Shown: positions 9,056 through 18,186, counted from the first letter of the stretch. The stretch is 64,000 nt of DNA from Fulvimarina sp. (GCA_002700095.1 PACL01000035.1:1-64000); one strand, 5' to 3'. Program-made: numbers and translations. Notes: a model not told the origin generated them from the sequence alone.

Positions 9056-10389
9056 CCGGCCTGCCCCGGTCCGTCCGCCGGCCCCTCGGCATCCACCGGG
9101 ACGAGCTTCGGATAGGGCTTCGTTACGTGCCAGTGGATCACCGGCATCGACGGCTTCAAGCCCCGGAACGGCCCGACCTTCTCGGCCCGGTCGATGGCGA
9201 TGCGCATCAGCTCGCCCCCCAGCTGGCCGTGCAGTTCGATCAGCATCGCCTCGGATTCCAGCGTCACCGCATGGGCGACCATCCGCCCGCCCGGCTTCAG
9301 CGCCTCCCAGGCGGCCGCAAAGACGCCGTCCGACAGGCCGCCGCCGATGAACACTGCGTCGGGCGCTTCGAGACCTCCATAGGCCCCTGGCGCGCTGCCC
9401 TCGACGAGCAGCAGCTCCGGCACGCCGAGCGTCGCGGCGTTCTCCGCGATCATCGCGCAGCGCTCCGGCTTCGGCTCGATGGCCACCGCCCGCGTCCGTA
9501 CGGCGGCCCGCAGCCATTCGACCGCGACCGATCCGGCCCCGGCCCCGACGTCCCAAAGCAGCGCGCCCGGCATCGGCTCGAGCGCCGCGATCGCCAGCGC
9601 CCGCAGCGTCCGCTTGGTCATCTTGCCGTCATGGACGAAGGCGTCGTCGGGCAGCCCCGCCACCGTCGGGAGCGGCGTCGCCGCGCGCCCCGCGACGCAG
9701 AGGATGGCCACCAGGTTGAGGTCGGCCTCGGCCTCGAGGTCGTAGCCGGCGGCAAGCGTCTCGCGGACCTGCTCCCGCTCGCCGCCGAGATGCTCCATCA
9801 CGACCATCCGGCTCTGGCCGAAGCCGCGGCTGGTCAGGAGACGTGCGATCTCGCGCGGCGAGGCGCCGTCCTCGGACAGGACCAGGAGCTTTTCGCCCGG
9901 AAAGAGATGGCGCGACAGCTGGTCGACGGGCCGGCCGTGCACCGTCAGGCAGGCGGTCGCCTGCAGCGGCCAGCCGAGCTTTGACGCCGCCAGCGAAAAG
10001 GCCGAGGGCGCCGGCAGCACCCGCATGGCCTTGGCCACCACATGCCGGGCGAGCGTCGCGCCGACGCCGAACCACATGGGATCGCCGGTGGCGAGCACCA
10101 CGGTCGGCGTCCCAACGCGATCGAGCAGCCGGTCGAGCGCTGCGGAAAAGGGCGTCTCCCAGACAATCGTCTCGGCCGCGGTTTCGCCGAGCATGGCGAG
10201 GTGGCGCTCGCCGCCGAAGATCGCCGTCGCCCGGTCGATGGCATCCAGCGCCTCGCCGGTCAGCGAGGCGAGACCGCCGTCGCCGATGCCGACGATGGTC
10301 AGCCAGGGCCCGTCGTCGCCGCGCGCCTGCCGCCCGTCGTCATTCGCGTCGGCCTTGCCGGACAGCCAGGGACGGACCGGATCGCTCAT
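9052..10389 (-). CDS. cobL: Precorrin-6Y C5,15-methyltransferase (decarboxylating), CbiE-CbiT fusion
   Basis: Methylates C5 and C15 of the corrin precursor and decarboxylates the C12 acetate. The first half is CbiE-like (WLTIVGIGDGGLASL, VLATGDPMWFGVGATL). The second half is CbiT-like, with the SAM motif LLWDVGAGAGSVAVEWLRA near residues 273-291. The 445-residue length fits fused CobL. The ATG at 10389 overlaps the stop of the preceding gene (ATGA), so translation is coupled. The frame stays open far upstream only because of GC-rich shadow coding. Confidence 0.93.
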   Translation of the reverse strand: MSDPVRPWLSGKADANDDGRQARGDDGPWLTIVGIGDGGLASLTGEALDAIDRATAIFGGERHLAMLGETAAETIVWETPFSAALDRLLDRVGTPTVVLATGDPMWFGVGATLARHVVAKAMRVLPAPSAFSLAASKLGWPLQATACLTVHGRPVDQLSRHLFPGEKLLVLSEDGASPREIARLLTSRGFGQSRMVVMEHLGGEREQVRETLAAGYDLEAEADLNLVAILCVAGRAATPLPTVAGLPDDAFVHDGKMTKRTLRALAIAALEPMPGALLWDVGAGAGSVAVEWLRAAVRTRAVAIEPKPERCAMIAENAATLGVPELLLVEGSAPGAYGGLEAPDAVFIGGGLSDGVFAAAWEALKPGGRMVAHAVTLESEAMLIELHGQLGGELMRIAIDRAEKVGPFRGLKPSMPVIHWHVTKPYPKLVPVDAEGPADGPGQAG

Positions 10390-11966
10390 GACCCGTCCGC
10401 GCCGATTGCAAGAGCGTTGACGGCGCTGGCCGCCAGCGCCGAGCCGCCGCGCCGGCCGGAAACCGTCACGAAGGGCACGCCGCGCGAATCGGCGAGGAGC
10501 GCCGCCTTGGATTCGGCCGCACCGACGAAGCCGACCGGCAGGCCGATGATCAGCGCCGGGCGCGGCGCCCCCTCGTCGAGCCGTTCGAGCAGGCGGTAGA
10601 GCGCGGTCGGCGCGTTGCCGATGGCGACGATCGCCCCCTCCAGCAATTCGTCGCCCCACAGGTCCACCTGCGCCGCCGATCGGGTGGTGGCGTTCTTCTC
10701 GGCGATGCGGCGGGTGCGCGGATCGGTGATCCGGCAGACGATCTTGTTCTGCTGCTTCAGGTTGGCGCTGATGATGCCATGGGCCACCATCTCGCTGTCG
10801 CACAGGATCGGTGCGCCGGCCTCCAGCGCTGCCTTGCCGGCCGCAATGGCGCCGTCCGAGACGGTGAGGTCGGCGACGATGTCGGTCATGCCGCAGGCGT
10901 GGATCATCCGCACGGCGAGCGCTTCCGCCTCGGCCGGGACGCCGGAGAAATCGGCCTCCTCGCGGATGATGCGAAAGCTCTCGGCATAGATCGCCGCCGG
11001 GTCCTTCAGATAGGCGTCGCCGGCAAGGCCGTTGGCGAAGTCCTCGAAGTCGCCGCCCTTGTCGGCCACCAGACTGGCGTCCTGCAGCTGGTCGAGGCCG
11101 ACGATCCAGCCTTCCTCGTCGAGCACCGCGACGAGATCGTCCTCCGACAGATCGCGCGGCACGTCGAGCAGCGGCCCGAAGCGGTCGGCCGCGTCGAGCC
11201 GCGCGAAGAGCTCGGCCAGCGTGTCGACCTGCGCCTCGTCGAGGCAGGACTTCTCGCCCTTTTCGATATCCACCAGCCCCGGATAGATCTCCGCCAGGAC
11301 GATGGGCGCCGCGATGGCCTCGGCGAACCGCGTTTCGAACGGCCAGACCGCGATCTTGCCGGCGAATTCGGGGTCGCTGCGCAGTTGCTCTAGCCGAGCG
11401 ATGCCGGTGATCGCCTGGCTGCCGACCGAGCCGGTGAAGTTCAGCTTCCAGACCGGCTGGGCCTTGGCCGTACGCGCCTCGCCGAGGCGCTTTTCCGGCA
11501 GGGCCGTCGGATAGGGATCGGGCTTGGTCACCGACAGCCCCGGCACCTCCTGATGCATGGGGCGGCCCCAATACATCGGCGCGAAGGCCAGCCGCTCGCG
11601 GTTGAGCCGGCCGGTCACCTCGAAGCGGTTGGAGAAATTGTCGTCCCGGTCCTGCAGCGCCTCGGCGAAATAGGCCCACAGCGCCTGCCAGCCGGCCTCG
11701 CCGGTGATCGCCGCGGCGCCGCCTCTCGGATAGCCGAAGGGAAAGTCGAAGCCGGCGAAGACGGTCTTGCCTTCCGCCAGCGCGTCGCGGAAGAACTGCC
11801 GCAGCCGCGCCATCGCCGCCGAGCGGGTCGGCGCGTTGACGGTCTCGGTGATGCGCACCTCACCGCCCTCACGCGTCGCAAGGGCGATCCAGATCGAATC
11901 CTTGCCGGTGGTCGGCGTGTTGGCGGCCGACCAGTCGATGATGGCGTAGCGGTCGAAAAGTGGCAT
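10386..11966 (-). CDS. cobH: RNase H-like domain fused to precorrin-8X methylmutase
   Basis: One uninterrupted 526-residue frame with two parts. Residues from about 315 to the end are CobH, which moves the C11 methyl to C12 to make hydrogenobyrinate (or the cobalt equivalent). It shows AIYAESFRIIREEADFS, the catalytic-histidine segment VRMIHACGM (His near 355), CDSEMVAHGI and GLPVGFVGAAESK. Residues 1 to about 305 are a separate domain with an RNase H-like pattern reminiscent of DUF429 (YAIIDWSAAN at the start, FAGFDFPFGYP near 75); its job is unknown. There is no stop and no good internal start between the parts, so the product is probably a real fusion. The stop overlaps the cobL start. Confidence 0.85.
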   Translation of the reverse strand: MPLFDRYAIIDWSAANTPTTGKDSIWIALATREGGEVRITETVNAPTRSAAMARLRQFFRDALAEGKTVFAGFDFPFGYPRGGAAAITGEAGWQALWAYFAEALQDRDDNFSNRFEVTGRLNRERLAFAPMYWGRPMHQEVPGLSVTKPDPYPTALPEKRLGEARTAKAQPVWKLNFTGSVGSQAITGIARLEQLRSDPEFAGKIAVWPFETRFAEAIAAPIVLAEIYPGLVDIEKGEKSCLDEAQVDTLAELFARLDAADRFGPLLDVPRDLSEDDLVAVLDEEGWIVGLDQLQDASLVADKGGDFEDFANGLAGDAYLKDPAAIYAESFRIIREEADFSGVPAEAEALAVRMIHACGMTDIVADLTVSDGAIAAGKAALEAGAPILCDSEMVAHGIISANLKQQNKIVCRITDPRTRRIAEKNATTRSAAQVDLWGDELLEGAIVAIGNAPTALYRLLERLDEGAPRPALIIGLPVGFVGAAESKAALLADSRGVPFVTVSGRRGGSALAASAVNALAIGADGS

Positions 11967-11998
11967 CCAGTCGTCTCGTCTCTTCCTGGGCTCACCCT

Positions 11999-12036
11999 AA
12001 GCAGGCATTCGCTGGCAAGCCAACGAATGCCTGCTT
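11999..12036. repeat. Dispersed palindromic repeat, long hairpin
   Basis: A perfect 13-base-pair inverted repeat: AAGCAGGCATTCG at 11999-12011 and its complement at 12024-12036. A small TGGC/GCCA stem fits in the loop. It lies between cbiX and the cobH fusion, inside the likely transcript. Elements of this sequence are widespread between rhizobial genes. Confidence 0.7.
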
Positions 12037-12052
12037 GGTGCCTTTTGTTTCA

Positions 12053-12099
12053 GCAGAGTTTTTGTCCCAGAACCGGTGACCGCTTCTGGGAAACTCTGC
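12053..12099. repeat. Second palindromic repeat directly after the cbiX stop
   Basis: Outer arms GCAGAGTTT and AAACTCTGC enclose inner arms CCCAGAA and TTCTGGG, giving a nested hairpin that ends on the base next to the cbiX stop codon. It could stabilise or attenuate the transcript between cbiX and cobH. It has no T-run, so it is not a classic terminator. Confidence 0.65.
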
Positions 12100-13365
12100 C
12101 TAGCGCATCGACCGCGGACCGAGAGGGTGATCGGCATGCGGATAGGGATGATGGTGGTGGCCATGATCGTGCCCGTGACCATGCCCCTGGCCGTGCTGAT
12201 GACCGTGGGCGTGACCATGGGCATGGCCGTCCGCATGGGAATGCCCGTGATCATGGGCATGATCATGACCATCGGCGGCATGATGATGGTGGTCGCCGTC
12301 CTGCCCCTGTCCGTGATCGTGCCCCTGCCCGTGACCGTGCGCGTCGTCGTGGCCATGGGAGTGCGCATGATCGTGGTCGTGGTCGTGACCATGTTCACCA
12401 TGCTGCGCGTGCGCCGCGTGGCGAGGCGCCGCGGCAGGCTGTGCCCGGCAGGCACCGGTGCAGGCGGTGTCGCAGAGGCTGCAGTCGGCGGACGAGCCGA
12501 TGCCCTCGACATGGTGGTGGTGGCTCTCCTGGGCGAGCCCGACCTCGGCTTCGAACCCCAGCACCTGCTCGCGATACTTGCAGAGCTGGCAGTTCATGTT
12601 GTTGGTGCCCTCGAGGATCTCGTGGAGCCGGTCGACGAACGTCTCCACGACGAGATCGTGGGCGCCGAGATAGGAGGCCTTGAGAAACTTGATGTCCGGA
12701 TGATCGGCCGCGACCGCGTCGGTCTGGTCGTAGATCCGGCGCACCAGGATGCCGGTGAAGAGGAAATACGGGAAGACCACGATCCGCTTGTAGCCGAGCC
12801 GCGCCGCGTGGCTGAGCCCGGGCCCGACCAGCGGGAACGTGACGCCGGAATAGCAGGTCTCGCCCCAGCCGAAGCCGAGCCCTTCCCAGAGCATCCGCAT
12901 GACCTTGGAGACGTTGGAATTGGCGTCCGGGTCGGAGGCCCCGCGCCCGACCACCACGAGCATGGTGTCGTGCAGCGGCTCGCCCTCCTGCCAGCCGTCG
13001 GCGACCAGGCACTCCTTGATCCGCGCGCCGGCGGCCCGCAGCATCTTCAGGTCGATGCCGAGCTCGCGGCCGTAGTGGATCGTCACGCCGTTCTCGGCGG
13101 CATAGGTGTTCAGCACCGAGGGAATGTCGTTTTTGGCGTGGCCGGCGGCAAACAGCATGCCCGGCAGCGCCAGAATCTCGCCGGCGCCCTCGCCGCGAAG
13201 ACGGTCGAGCCCGTCGCGGATGATCGGCTTGGCGAATTCCAGATAGCCGTAGTCGGTGTGCCAGTCCGGCAGCCGCGCCTTCAGCTTCTCGGCGAGCCCG
13301 GCAAATTCGCGCACCGCGCCCTGGTCGCGGCTGCCATGGCCGCACAGCATCAAGGCTTTCATCAT
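12100..13365 (-). CDS. cbiX: Sirohydrochlorin cobaltochelatase, long form CbiX with His-rich tail
   Basis: Inserts cobalt into sirohydrochlorin, the first committed step of cobalt-early B12 synthesis. The chelatase part (residues 1 to about 255) has KALMLCGHGSRDQGAV, with the metal-binding His of GHGSRD, and a second domain with VVVGRGASDPDAN and VVFPYFLFTGIL. Then comes MNCQLC, matching the MxCxxC iron-sulfur motif of CbiXL, followed by CSLCDTACTGAC. The last 100 or so residues are extremely rich in His, Asp and Gly. The ATG at 13365 has AGGAGGA five to seven bases upstream; the longer open frame lacks homology. The length is 421 residues. Confidence 0.92.
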   Translation of the reverse strand: MMKALMLCGHGSRDQGAVREFAGLAEKLKARLPDWHTDYGYLEFAKPIIRDGLDRLRGEGAGEILALPGMLFAAGHAKNDIPSVLNTYAAENGVTIHYGRELGIDLKMLRAAGARIKECLVADGWQEGEPLHDTMLVVVGRGASDPDANSNVSKVMRMLWEGLGFGWGETCYSGVTFPLVGPGLSHAARLGYKRIVVFPYFLFTGILVRRIYDQTDAVAADHPDIKFLKASYLGAHDLVVETFVDRLHEILEGTNNMNCQLCKYREQVLGFEAEVGLAQESHHHHVEGIGSSADCSLCDTACTGACRAQPAAAPRHAAHAQHGEHGHDHDHDHAHSHGHDDAHGHGQGHDHGQGQDGDHHHHAADGHDHAHDHGHSHADGHAHGHAHGHQHGQGHGHGHDHGHHHHPYPHADHPLGPRSMR

Positions 13366-13374
13366 GTCGATCCT

Positions 13375-13525
13375 CCTAGTCCGTTGTCGACGCCGGAGGA
13401 TCCGCGTCGCCCCTTCGGGCATCGGCGAATCGATCCGACAGCTCCGTCTTGGCCCCCTGCTTGGGTCGGCCGCACCGGAATCGCTTTCAGCCCCTTCCAG
13501 AGGGGCACCGTCGTGTTGCGCGACA
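13375..13525 (-). promoter_or_regulatory. Possible cobalamin riboswitch leader upstream of cbiX
   Basis: On the minus strand the leader reads GGTGCCCCT, then GGGGCTGAAAGCGATTCCGG followed by TGCGGCC, then GCCAAGACGGAGCTG. This parallels the conserved order of cobalamin riboswitches (GGTGCC, GGTGAAAAGGGAA, CGGTGCGG, GCCAAGxCCGxxGCTG). A later GAAGGGGCGACGCGG resembles the 3' region. The canonical CCGCAACTGT core after GCTG is not seen, so this is either a divergent or a decayed element. Its place just before a cobalt chelatase gene supports the idea. Confidence 0.45.
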
Positions 13526-13613
13526 TGGGGTAGAGGGGAATGGCGGCGGGGTCAAACCCCGTTGTCGCTCGCTGTCGGGCAGAGTTGCGGAGCGGGCGAC
13601 GATGGCGACGAAG

Positions 13614-15599
13614 CTAGACGGACGACCGGAAGGACCGGCCAGCATCCTTTGCCGTGCCGTCGCTCCCTTCTGCCGCCCGCGCCGGCGCCGCCTCGCGTTT
13701 CTCGAGCCAGACCTCCAAGGCGTCGATGGTCATCGGCCGGGCGTAGAAGTAGCCCTGGAAATTGACGTAGCCGAGGTCGCGCAGGGTCGAGACCTGGTCG
13801 GCCTCCTCGACGCCTTCGGCAACGCAGTTCAGCTTCATCGACAGGCAGAGGGCAAGGATCGAGCCCAACAGGTTGCGGCCCGCCTCTGTTTCATAACCCG
13901 GCATGAAGCTGCGGTCGATCTTGACCCGGTCGATCGGCAGGCGGTGCAGATAGCTGAGGCTCGAATAGCCCGTACCGAAGTCGTCAAGCGCGATGTGCGA
14001 GCCGAGCGAACGCAACAGGCGGATGGAGGATTCCGCCGTCTTGAAGTCGCGGATCACGGCGGTCTCCGTGACCTCGAAGATCAGGCGAGCGGGATCGACC
14101 CCGGAACGGCGCACCAGCGCCACGAGGGAGACCATCGTTGGCGCACTGGTGATGTCGTGAGCCGACAGGTTGAAGGACAGCCGCATCGTCTCCGGCAGGC
14201 GATCGACGAGGGCGAGCGCCTTGCGCAGGAGCAGCAGCGTCAGATCGTGCATCTGGCCGGAACGCTCCGCGACGGCGATGAAGCTGTCCGGCGGCACGTG
14301 GCCGAGGACCGGGCTGTGCCACCGCGCCAGCGCCTCGACGGCGGTCGCTTCCCCGGTCACCGTGTTGACGATCGGCTGCAGGCAGATGCTCATTTCCGCC
14401 TCGAGGTCGGCGGAGCTCATCGCCATCTCGAGCTGCCGAGCGGTGTGGATCTTGCTGGCATGAGCACAGGAGTAGACGGTCACCTGGCCGCGATTGGAGG
14501 CCTTGGACGAATAAAGGACGTAGTCCGCCCGATCGAACATGTCATGGGCGTCGGCAACGTCGTCCGTCAGGACCGCGACGCCGCAGGACGCGCCGATGAG
14601 GAGGGAGAGATTGCCGATCTCGAAGGGCTCCGCCAGCGAGGCGCAGGCGTCTCCCGCCAGACTGCAGGCGATGGCCTCGTCGCCGCCGACGACGAAGGCG
14701 AATTCGTCTCCGCCGAGCCGCGCCATCGTCAGCTCCGGGCCCGAGACCTGCCGCAGGCGCTCGGCGACGGCCTCCAGAAGCCGGTCGCCGATCAGATGGC
14801 CGTAGCTGTCGTTGACGGCCTTGAAGTGGTCGAGGTCGATGATCCCGACCGCAAAGGGGGAGCCGTCTTCCCTGGCCTTCGCGAACCCGGCTCTCAGGGC
14901 CTCGAAGAAGTTGCGCCGGTTAGGAAGTGCGGTGAGCGCATCGGTATGCGCCATCCGCAGGTTCTCGCGGCTGAGCCGGTCCGTCACGCCCTTCGAAATG
15001 ACCAGTTGCCGGAAGCCGGCGAAGTTGTTGAGCATCACCTGCACCATCACCGCGGTGACGAGGGACATGTTCAGCCCGACGGCCGTGTAGACCACGTTGC
15101 CGACGCTGAGATAATAGGCGAGATACGGGATCGTGACGATGAACGTCACCGACAGGGCGGCCTGCGGGAAGTTGGTCAGGCAGAGGATGCAGCCGATCAC
15201 CGTGACGGCGATGAAGATCGCCACATGGGCATGTTCGTCCGCCCCGCCATAGGCATTCAGCGCCAGCGCCCAGGCGACATAGGCGACGGCGAGGATCGCG
15301 GCCAGAATATGCGTCTTGCGCATTTCGCGCCGCGCGTGGTCCGCGTCCCAGCGCCTGCGCCTGCGCACGATCCAGACCACCAGACGGGCAATCGACGCTA
15401 TCACCAGCGTCCCGGGCACGAGGATCGTCATCCAGATCGGTGCATAGCCGAAATGCGTATAGGCGACGGCGACGGCATTCACCGCCAACAGGGCGTAGAG
15501 CAACGGAACCTGGCGGCGCAGTTCCTCGAACTGGGCCATGACCAGATCGCTATCCGCGTCGTGCAGTCGGAACCAGGCAGCCAGCTTCCTTATCCGCAT
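13614..15599 (-). CDS. Membrane-anchored GGDEF-EAL cyclic-di-GMP protein
   Basis: Makes and/or breaks cyclic di-GMP. About 200 N-terminal residues hold five to six hydrophobic segments (MASE-like sensor). A GGDEF domain with an intact RLGGDEFAF motif lies near residue 293. An EAL domain begins near residue 420 with EALARW, FNLSAHD, FEVTETAVI, LDDFGTGYSSL, VKIDRSFM, AEGVEE and QGYFYARP, so all usual phosphodiesterase residues are present. Both activities are therefore possible. The ATG at 15599 follows GAGAGGA at good spacing; a GTG 15 bases upstream is the alternative. The ligand sensed is unknown. Confidence 0.92.
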   Translation of the reverse strand: MRIRKLAAWFRLHDADSDLVMAQFEELRRQVPLLYALLAVNAVAVAYTHFGYAPIWMTILVPGTLVIASIARLVVWIVRRRRRWDADHARREMRKTHILAAILAVAYVAWALALNAYGGADEHAHVAIFIAVTVIGCILCLTNFPQAALSVTFIVTIPYLAYYLSVGNVVYTAVGLNMSLVTAVMVQVMLNNFAGFRQLVISKGVTDRLSRENLRMAHTDALTALPNRRNFFEALRAGFAKAREDGSPFAVGIIDLDHFKAVNDSYGHLIGDRLLEAVAERLRQVSGPELTMARLGGDEFAFVVGGDEAIACSLAGDACASLAEPFEIGNLSLLIGASCGVAVLTDDVADAHDMFDRADYVLYSSKASNRGQVTVYSCAHASKIHTARQLEMAMSSADLEAEMSICLQPIVNTVTGEATAVEALARWHSPVLGHVPPDSFIAVAERSGQMHDLTLLLLRKALALVDRLPETMRLSFNLSAHDITSAPTMVSLVALVRRSGVDPARLIFEVTETAVIRDFKTAESSIRLLRSLGSHIALDDFGTGYSSLSYLHRLPIDRVKIDRSFMPGYETEAGRNLLGSILALCLSMKLNCVAEGVEEADQVSTLRDLGYVNFQGYFYARPMTIDALEVWLEKREAAPARAAEGSDGTAKDAGRSFRSSV

Positions 15600-15910
15600 G
15601 ATATATCCTCTCACCTTCAGGCGGATACTCGCAGCAAGGAGTTAAGGTCGCGTCGCCATCGAGGGCTTCTTTCGAGCCTGCACTCTGCCGCTGCGGACAC
15701 TGATCGCCCGGACCTGCCCTCGACTGATCGGGATGCGGCATGCCGCAGCCAGCGTTTCGGCTCGCGGCGATCCGGCCGGATGGGGTGCGCCACGATTTCC
15801 CCGCTCGACGTCTGTGCCGGTGAACCCCTCAAGGTCCCGAGACCCGCAGGGCTTTGACCTCCCCTGAAAAAGGCGTAGAGGGCGGGGCCCCGTCCTCTCG
15901 GCGATCCCCC
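15600..15910. other. Intergenic region between divergent genes
   Basis: About 310 bases that should hold the promoters of the GGDEF-EAL gene and of the TauE-type permease. A perfect 14-base palindrome TGCGGCATGCCGCA lies at 15734-15747. I see no other gene or RNA. Confidence 0.5.
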
Positions 15911-16654
15911 ATGACCATCGACATCATCCTGTTCCTCGTCGCCGCGGCCTTCGTCGCCGGCTATGTCGACGCCGTCGCCGGCGGCGGCGGCCTGATCACC
16001 ATCCCGGCCCTGCTTCTGGCCGGTGTCGACCCGCTGACGGCGCTCGGCACCAACAAGGTGCAGTCGCTGTTCGGCTCGGCCTCGGCGACGATCGCCTATG
16101 CGGCAAAGGGACACATGAATCTCCGGGAGCAGGCGCCGGTCGCGGTCCTGTCCTTCGCCGGCGCCTGTCTCGGCGCCCTCGGCGCCGGGGTGCTGCCGAC
16201 GGAAATTCTCCAGACCGGCCTGCCCTTTCTCCTCATCGCCGTGGCGCTGTTCTTCGCCTTCAAGCCCGGCCTGTCCGACGTCGACGCCGAGCGGCGGATC
16301 TCGCCGGCCGTCTTCGCCTTCACCCTCGTGCCGCTGATCGGCGCCTATGACGGGCTGTTCGGCCCGGGCACCGGGTCGTTCTTCATGCTCGCCTTCGTAT
16401 CGCTGGCCGGCTACGGCGTCCTCAAGGCGACGGCCCACACCAAGCTCCTCAACTTCGCCTCCAATCTCGGCGGCTTCGCCGTCTTCGCTCTGGCCGGCGC
16501 GGTGATATGGAAGGTCGGGCTGATCATGGGCGTCGCGCAATTCGTCGGGGCAAGGCTCGGCGCGATGACGGCGATGCGCTTCGGCGCGACCTTCATTCGC
16601 CCGCTGCTGGTCATCGTCTGCCTGGCGCTGGCCATCCGGCTGCTCTGGCAGTAA
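15911..16654 (+). CDS. TSUP family membrane transporter (TauE/SafE-like)
   Basis: An inner-membrane protein of 247 residues with about eight hydrophobic segments and the two TSUP half-repeats. These are [22 protein letters not shown] with [12 protein letters not shown] near residues 17-55, and [20 protein letters not shown] near 139-158. The family exports or imports sulfur-containing anions and other organic anions; the substrate here cannot be told. It lies 38 bases before cobQ on the same strand, so the two may be co-transcribed. No strong ribosome-binding site precedes the ATG; an upstream TTG at 15854 is less likely. Confidence 0.88.
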   Translation: MTIDIILFLVAAAFVAGYVDAVAGGGGLITIPALLLAGVDPLTALGTNKVQSLFGSASATIAYAAKGHMNLREQAPVAVLSFAGACLGALGAGVLPTEILQTGLPFLLIAVALFFAFKPGLSDVDAERRISPAVFAFTLVPLIGAYDGLFGPGTGSFFMLAFVSLAGYGVLKATAHTKLLNFASNLGGFAVFALAGAVIWKVGLIMGVAQFVGARLGAMTAMRFGATFIRPLLVIVCLALAIRLLWQ

Positions 16655-16692
16655 CCCGGAAAGATCGAGACGAGACGGGACGGGAGGCGGAA

Positions 16693-18186
16693 GTGGCCAG
16701 GACGCCGGCGATCATGCTGCAGGGAACCGGCTCCGACGTCGGCAAGTCGGTGCTCGTCGCGGGTCTCTGCCGGCTGTTTTCCAATCGCGGCCTGAGGGTG
16801 CGGCCGTTCAAGCCGCAGAACATGTCGAACAACGCCGCCGTGGCCGCCATCCCGCAGACCGGCGAATTCGGCGAGATCGGCCGGGCCCAGTGGCTGCAGG
16901 CGCTGGCCTGCCGCACCCCCCCCACCACCGACATGAACCCGGTGCTCCTCAAGCCGCAGTCGGAGACCGGCAGCCAGATCGTCCTCGCCGGCAAGGTCGC
17001 CGGCGCAGCCAGGGGACGCGAATACCAGGCGCTGAAGGCGCGCTTTCTCGACGCGGTCCTTCAGAGCTTCGCCCGCCTCGAAGCCGAGGCCGATCTCGTC
17101 CTCGTCGAGGGCGCCGGCTCGGCCGCCGAGGTCAATCTGCGCCGCAACGACATCGCCAACATGGGCTTTGCGACGGCGGCGAACGTCCCGGTGCTCCTCG
17201 TCGGCGACATCGACCGGGGCGGCGTCATCGCCTCGCTCGTCGGCACCCACGCGATCCTCTCCGACGCCGACCGGGCGATGGTGGCGGGCTATCTGATCAA
17301 CCGCTTCCGCGGCGACGTCACCCTGTTCGACGAGGGGCTCGAGGTGATCACCCGCTTCACCGGCTGGCCGAGCCTCGGCGTCGTCCCGTATCTCGCCGCC
17401 GCATCGCGGCTGCCGGCGGAGGATTCCGTCGCGCTGGAGCGACCGGGCGTCGCCGGTGCGAGGACGGCGAAGCTGACGGTCGCCGTGCCGGTCATCGGGC
17501 GTATCGCCAATTTCGACGACCTCGACCCTTTGAAGGCCGAGCCGGACGTCGCGGTGGTCTTCGTGCGGCCGGGCGAGCCTATCCCCGCCCATGCCGGGCT
17601 GATCGTCCTGCCCGGCTCCAAGTCGACGATCGGCGACCTCAAGGGCCTGCGCGCCCATGGCTGGGACCGCGACATCGCCACCCATGTCGCCCGCGGCGGC
17701 CATGTCGTCGGCCTCTGCGGCGGCTACCAGATGCTCGGGCGGACGGTCGAGGATCCGGACGGCATCGAGGGCGACGAACTGGCGGCTGCCGGCCTTGGCC
17801 TTCTCGACGTCGAGACGGTCATGCAACCGGAAAAGACCGTGCGGCCGAGCCTTGCGGCAACGCCGGACGGACTGTCACTGGAAGGCTACGAGATCCACCT
17901 GGGGAAGACCACGGGCCCCGACTGCGCCAGGCCGGTGGCGATGCTCGACGGTGCGCCGGACGGCGCGACGTCTCCTGACGGACGGGTGTTCGGCACCTAT
18001 CTGCACGGGCTGTTCGGCGCCGACGGGTTTCGCCGGGCCTACCTGTCTCGCTTCGGGATCAGTGCCAGCGGTACGGGCTATGGCCAATCGGTCGAGGCGG
18101 CCCTCGACGAGATCGCGGCGCGGCTGGAGGAGGTCATCGACGTCGAACGGCTGATGGACATCACCCGTCAGCGCTGCGGCACCTGA
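16693..18186 (+). CDS. cobQ: Adenosylcobyric acid synthase (glutamine-hydrolysing)
   Basis: Amidates side chains b, d, e and g of adenosylcobyrinic acid a,c-diamide. The N-terminal ATP-binding half starts [18 protein letters not shown], with the P-loop near residue 12, and has [11 protein letters not shown]. The C-terminal glutamine amidotransferase half has [10 protein letters not shown] with the nucleophile Cys near residue 342, and [11 protein letters not shown] with the catalytic His. The length of 497 residues is normal. The GTG at 16693 has GGGAGG seven bases upstream and fits the homology; earlier codons overlap the permease gene. It is on the opposite strand from the other cob genes. 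Confidence 0.94.
   Translation: MARTPAIMLQGTGSDVGKSVLVAGLCRLFSNRGLRVRPFKPQNMSNNAAVAAIPQTGEFGEIGRAQWLQALACRTPPTTDMNPVLLKPQSETGSQIVLAGKVAGAARGREYQALKARFLDAVLQSFARLEAEADLVLVEGAGSAAEVNLRRNDIANMGFATAANVPVLLVGDIDRGGVIASLVGTHAILSDADRAMVAGYLINRFRGDVTLFDEGLEVITRFTGWPSLGVVPYLAAASRLPAEDSVALERPGVAGARTAKLTVAVPVIGRIANFDDLDPLKAEPDVAVVFVRPGEPIPAHAGLIVLPGSKSTIGDLKGLRAHGWDRDIATHVARGGHVVGLCGGYQMLGRTVEDPDGIEGDELAAAGLGLLDVETVMQPEKTVRPSLAATPDGLSLEGYEIHLGKTTGPDCARPVAMLDGAPDGATSPDGRVFGTYLHGLFGADGFRRAYLSRFGISASGTGYGQSVEAALDEIAARLEEVIDVERLMDITRQRCGT

Noticed and set aside
12076-13533. A plus-strand frame opposite cbiX, rich in Met and Val
   Set aside because: It is the complement of the His-rich coding repeats of cbiX, not a gene.
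15734-15747. Perfect 14-base palindrome TGCGGCATGCCGCA
   Set aside because: Short GC palindromes are expected by chance in this composition, and no second copy was seen near the flanking genes. It is noted in the spacer entry only.
13449-15857. An 802-residue open frame on the plus strand
   Set aside because: It is antisense to the well-supported GGDEF-EAL gene, has Arg/Asp/His-rich shadow composition and no recognisable domain.
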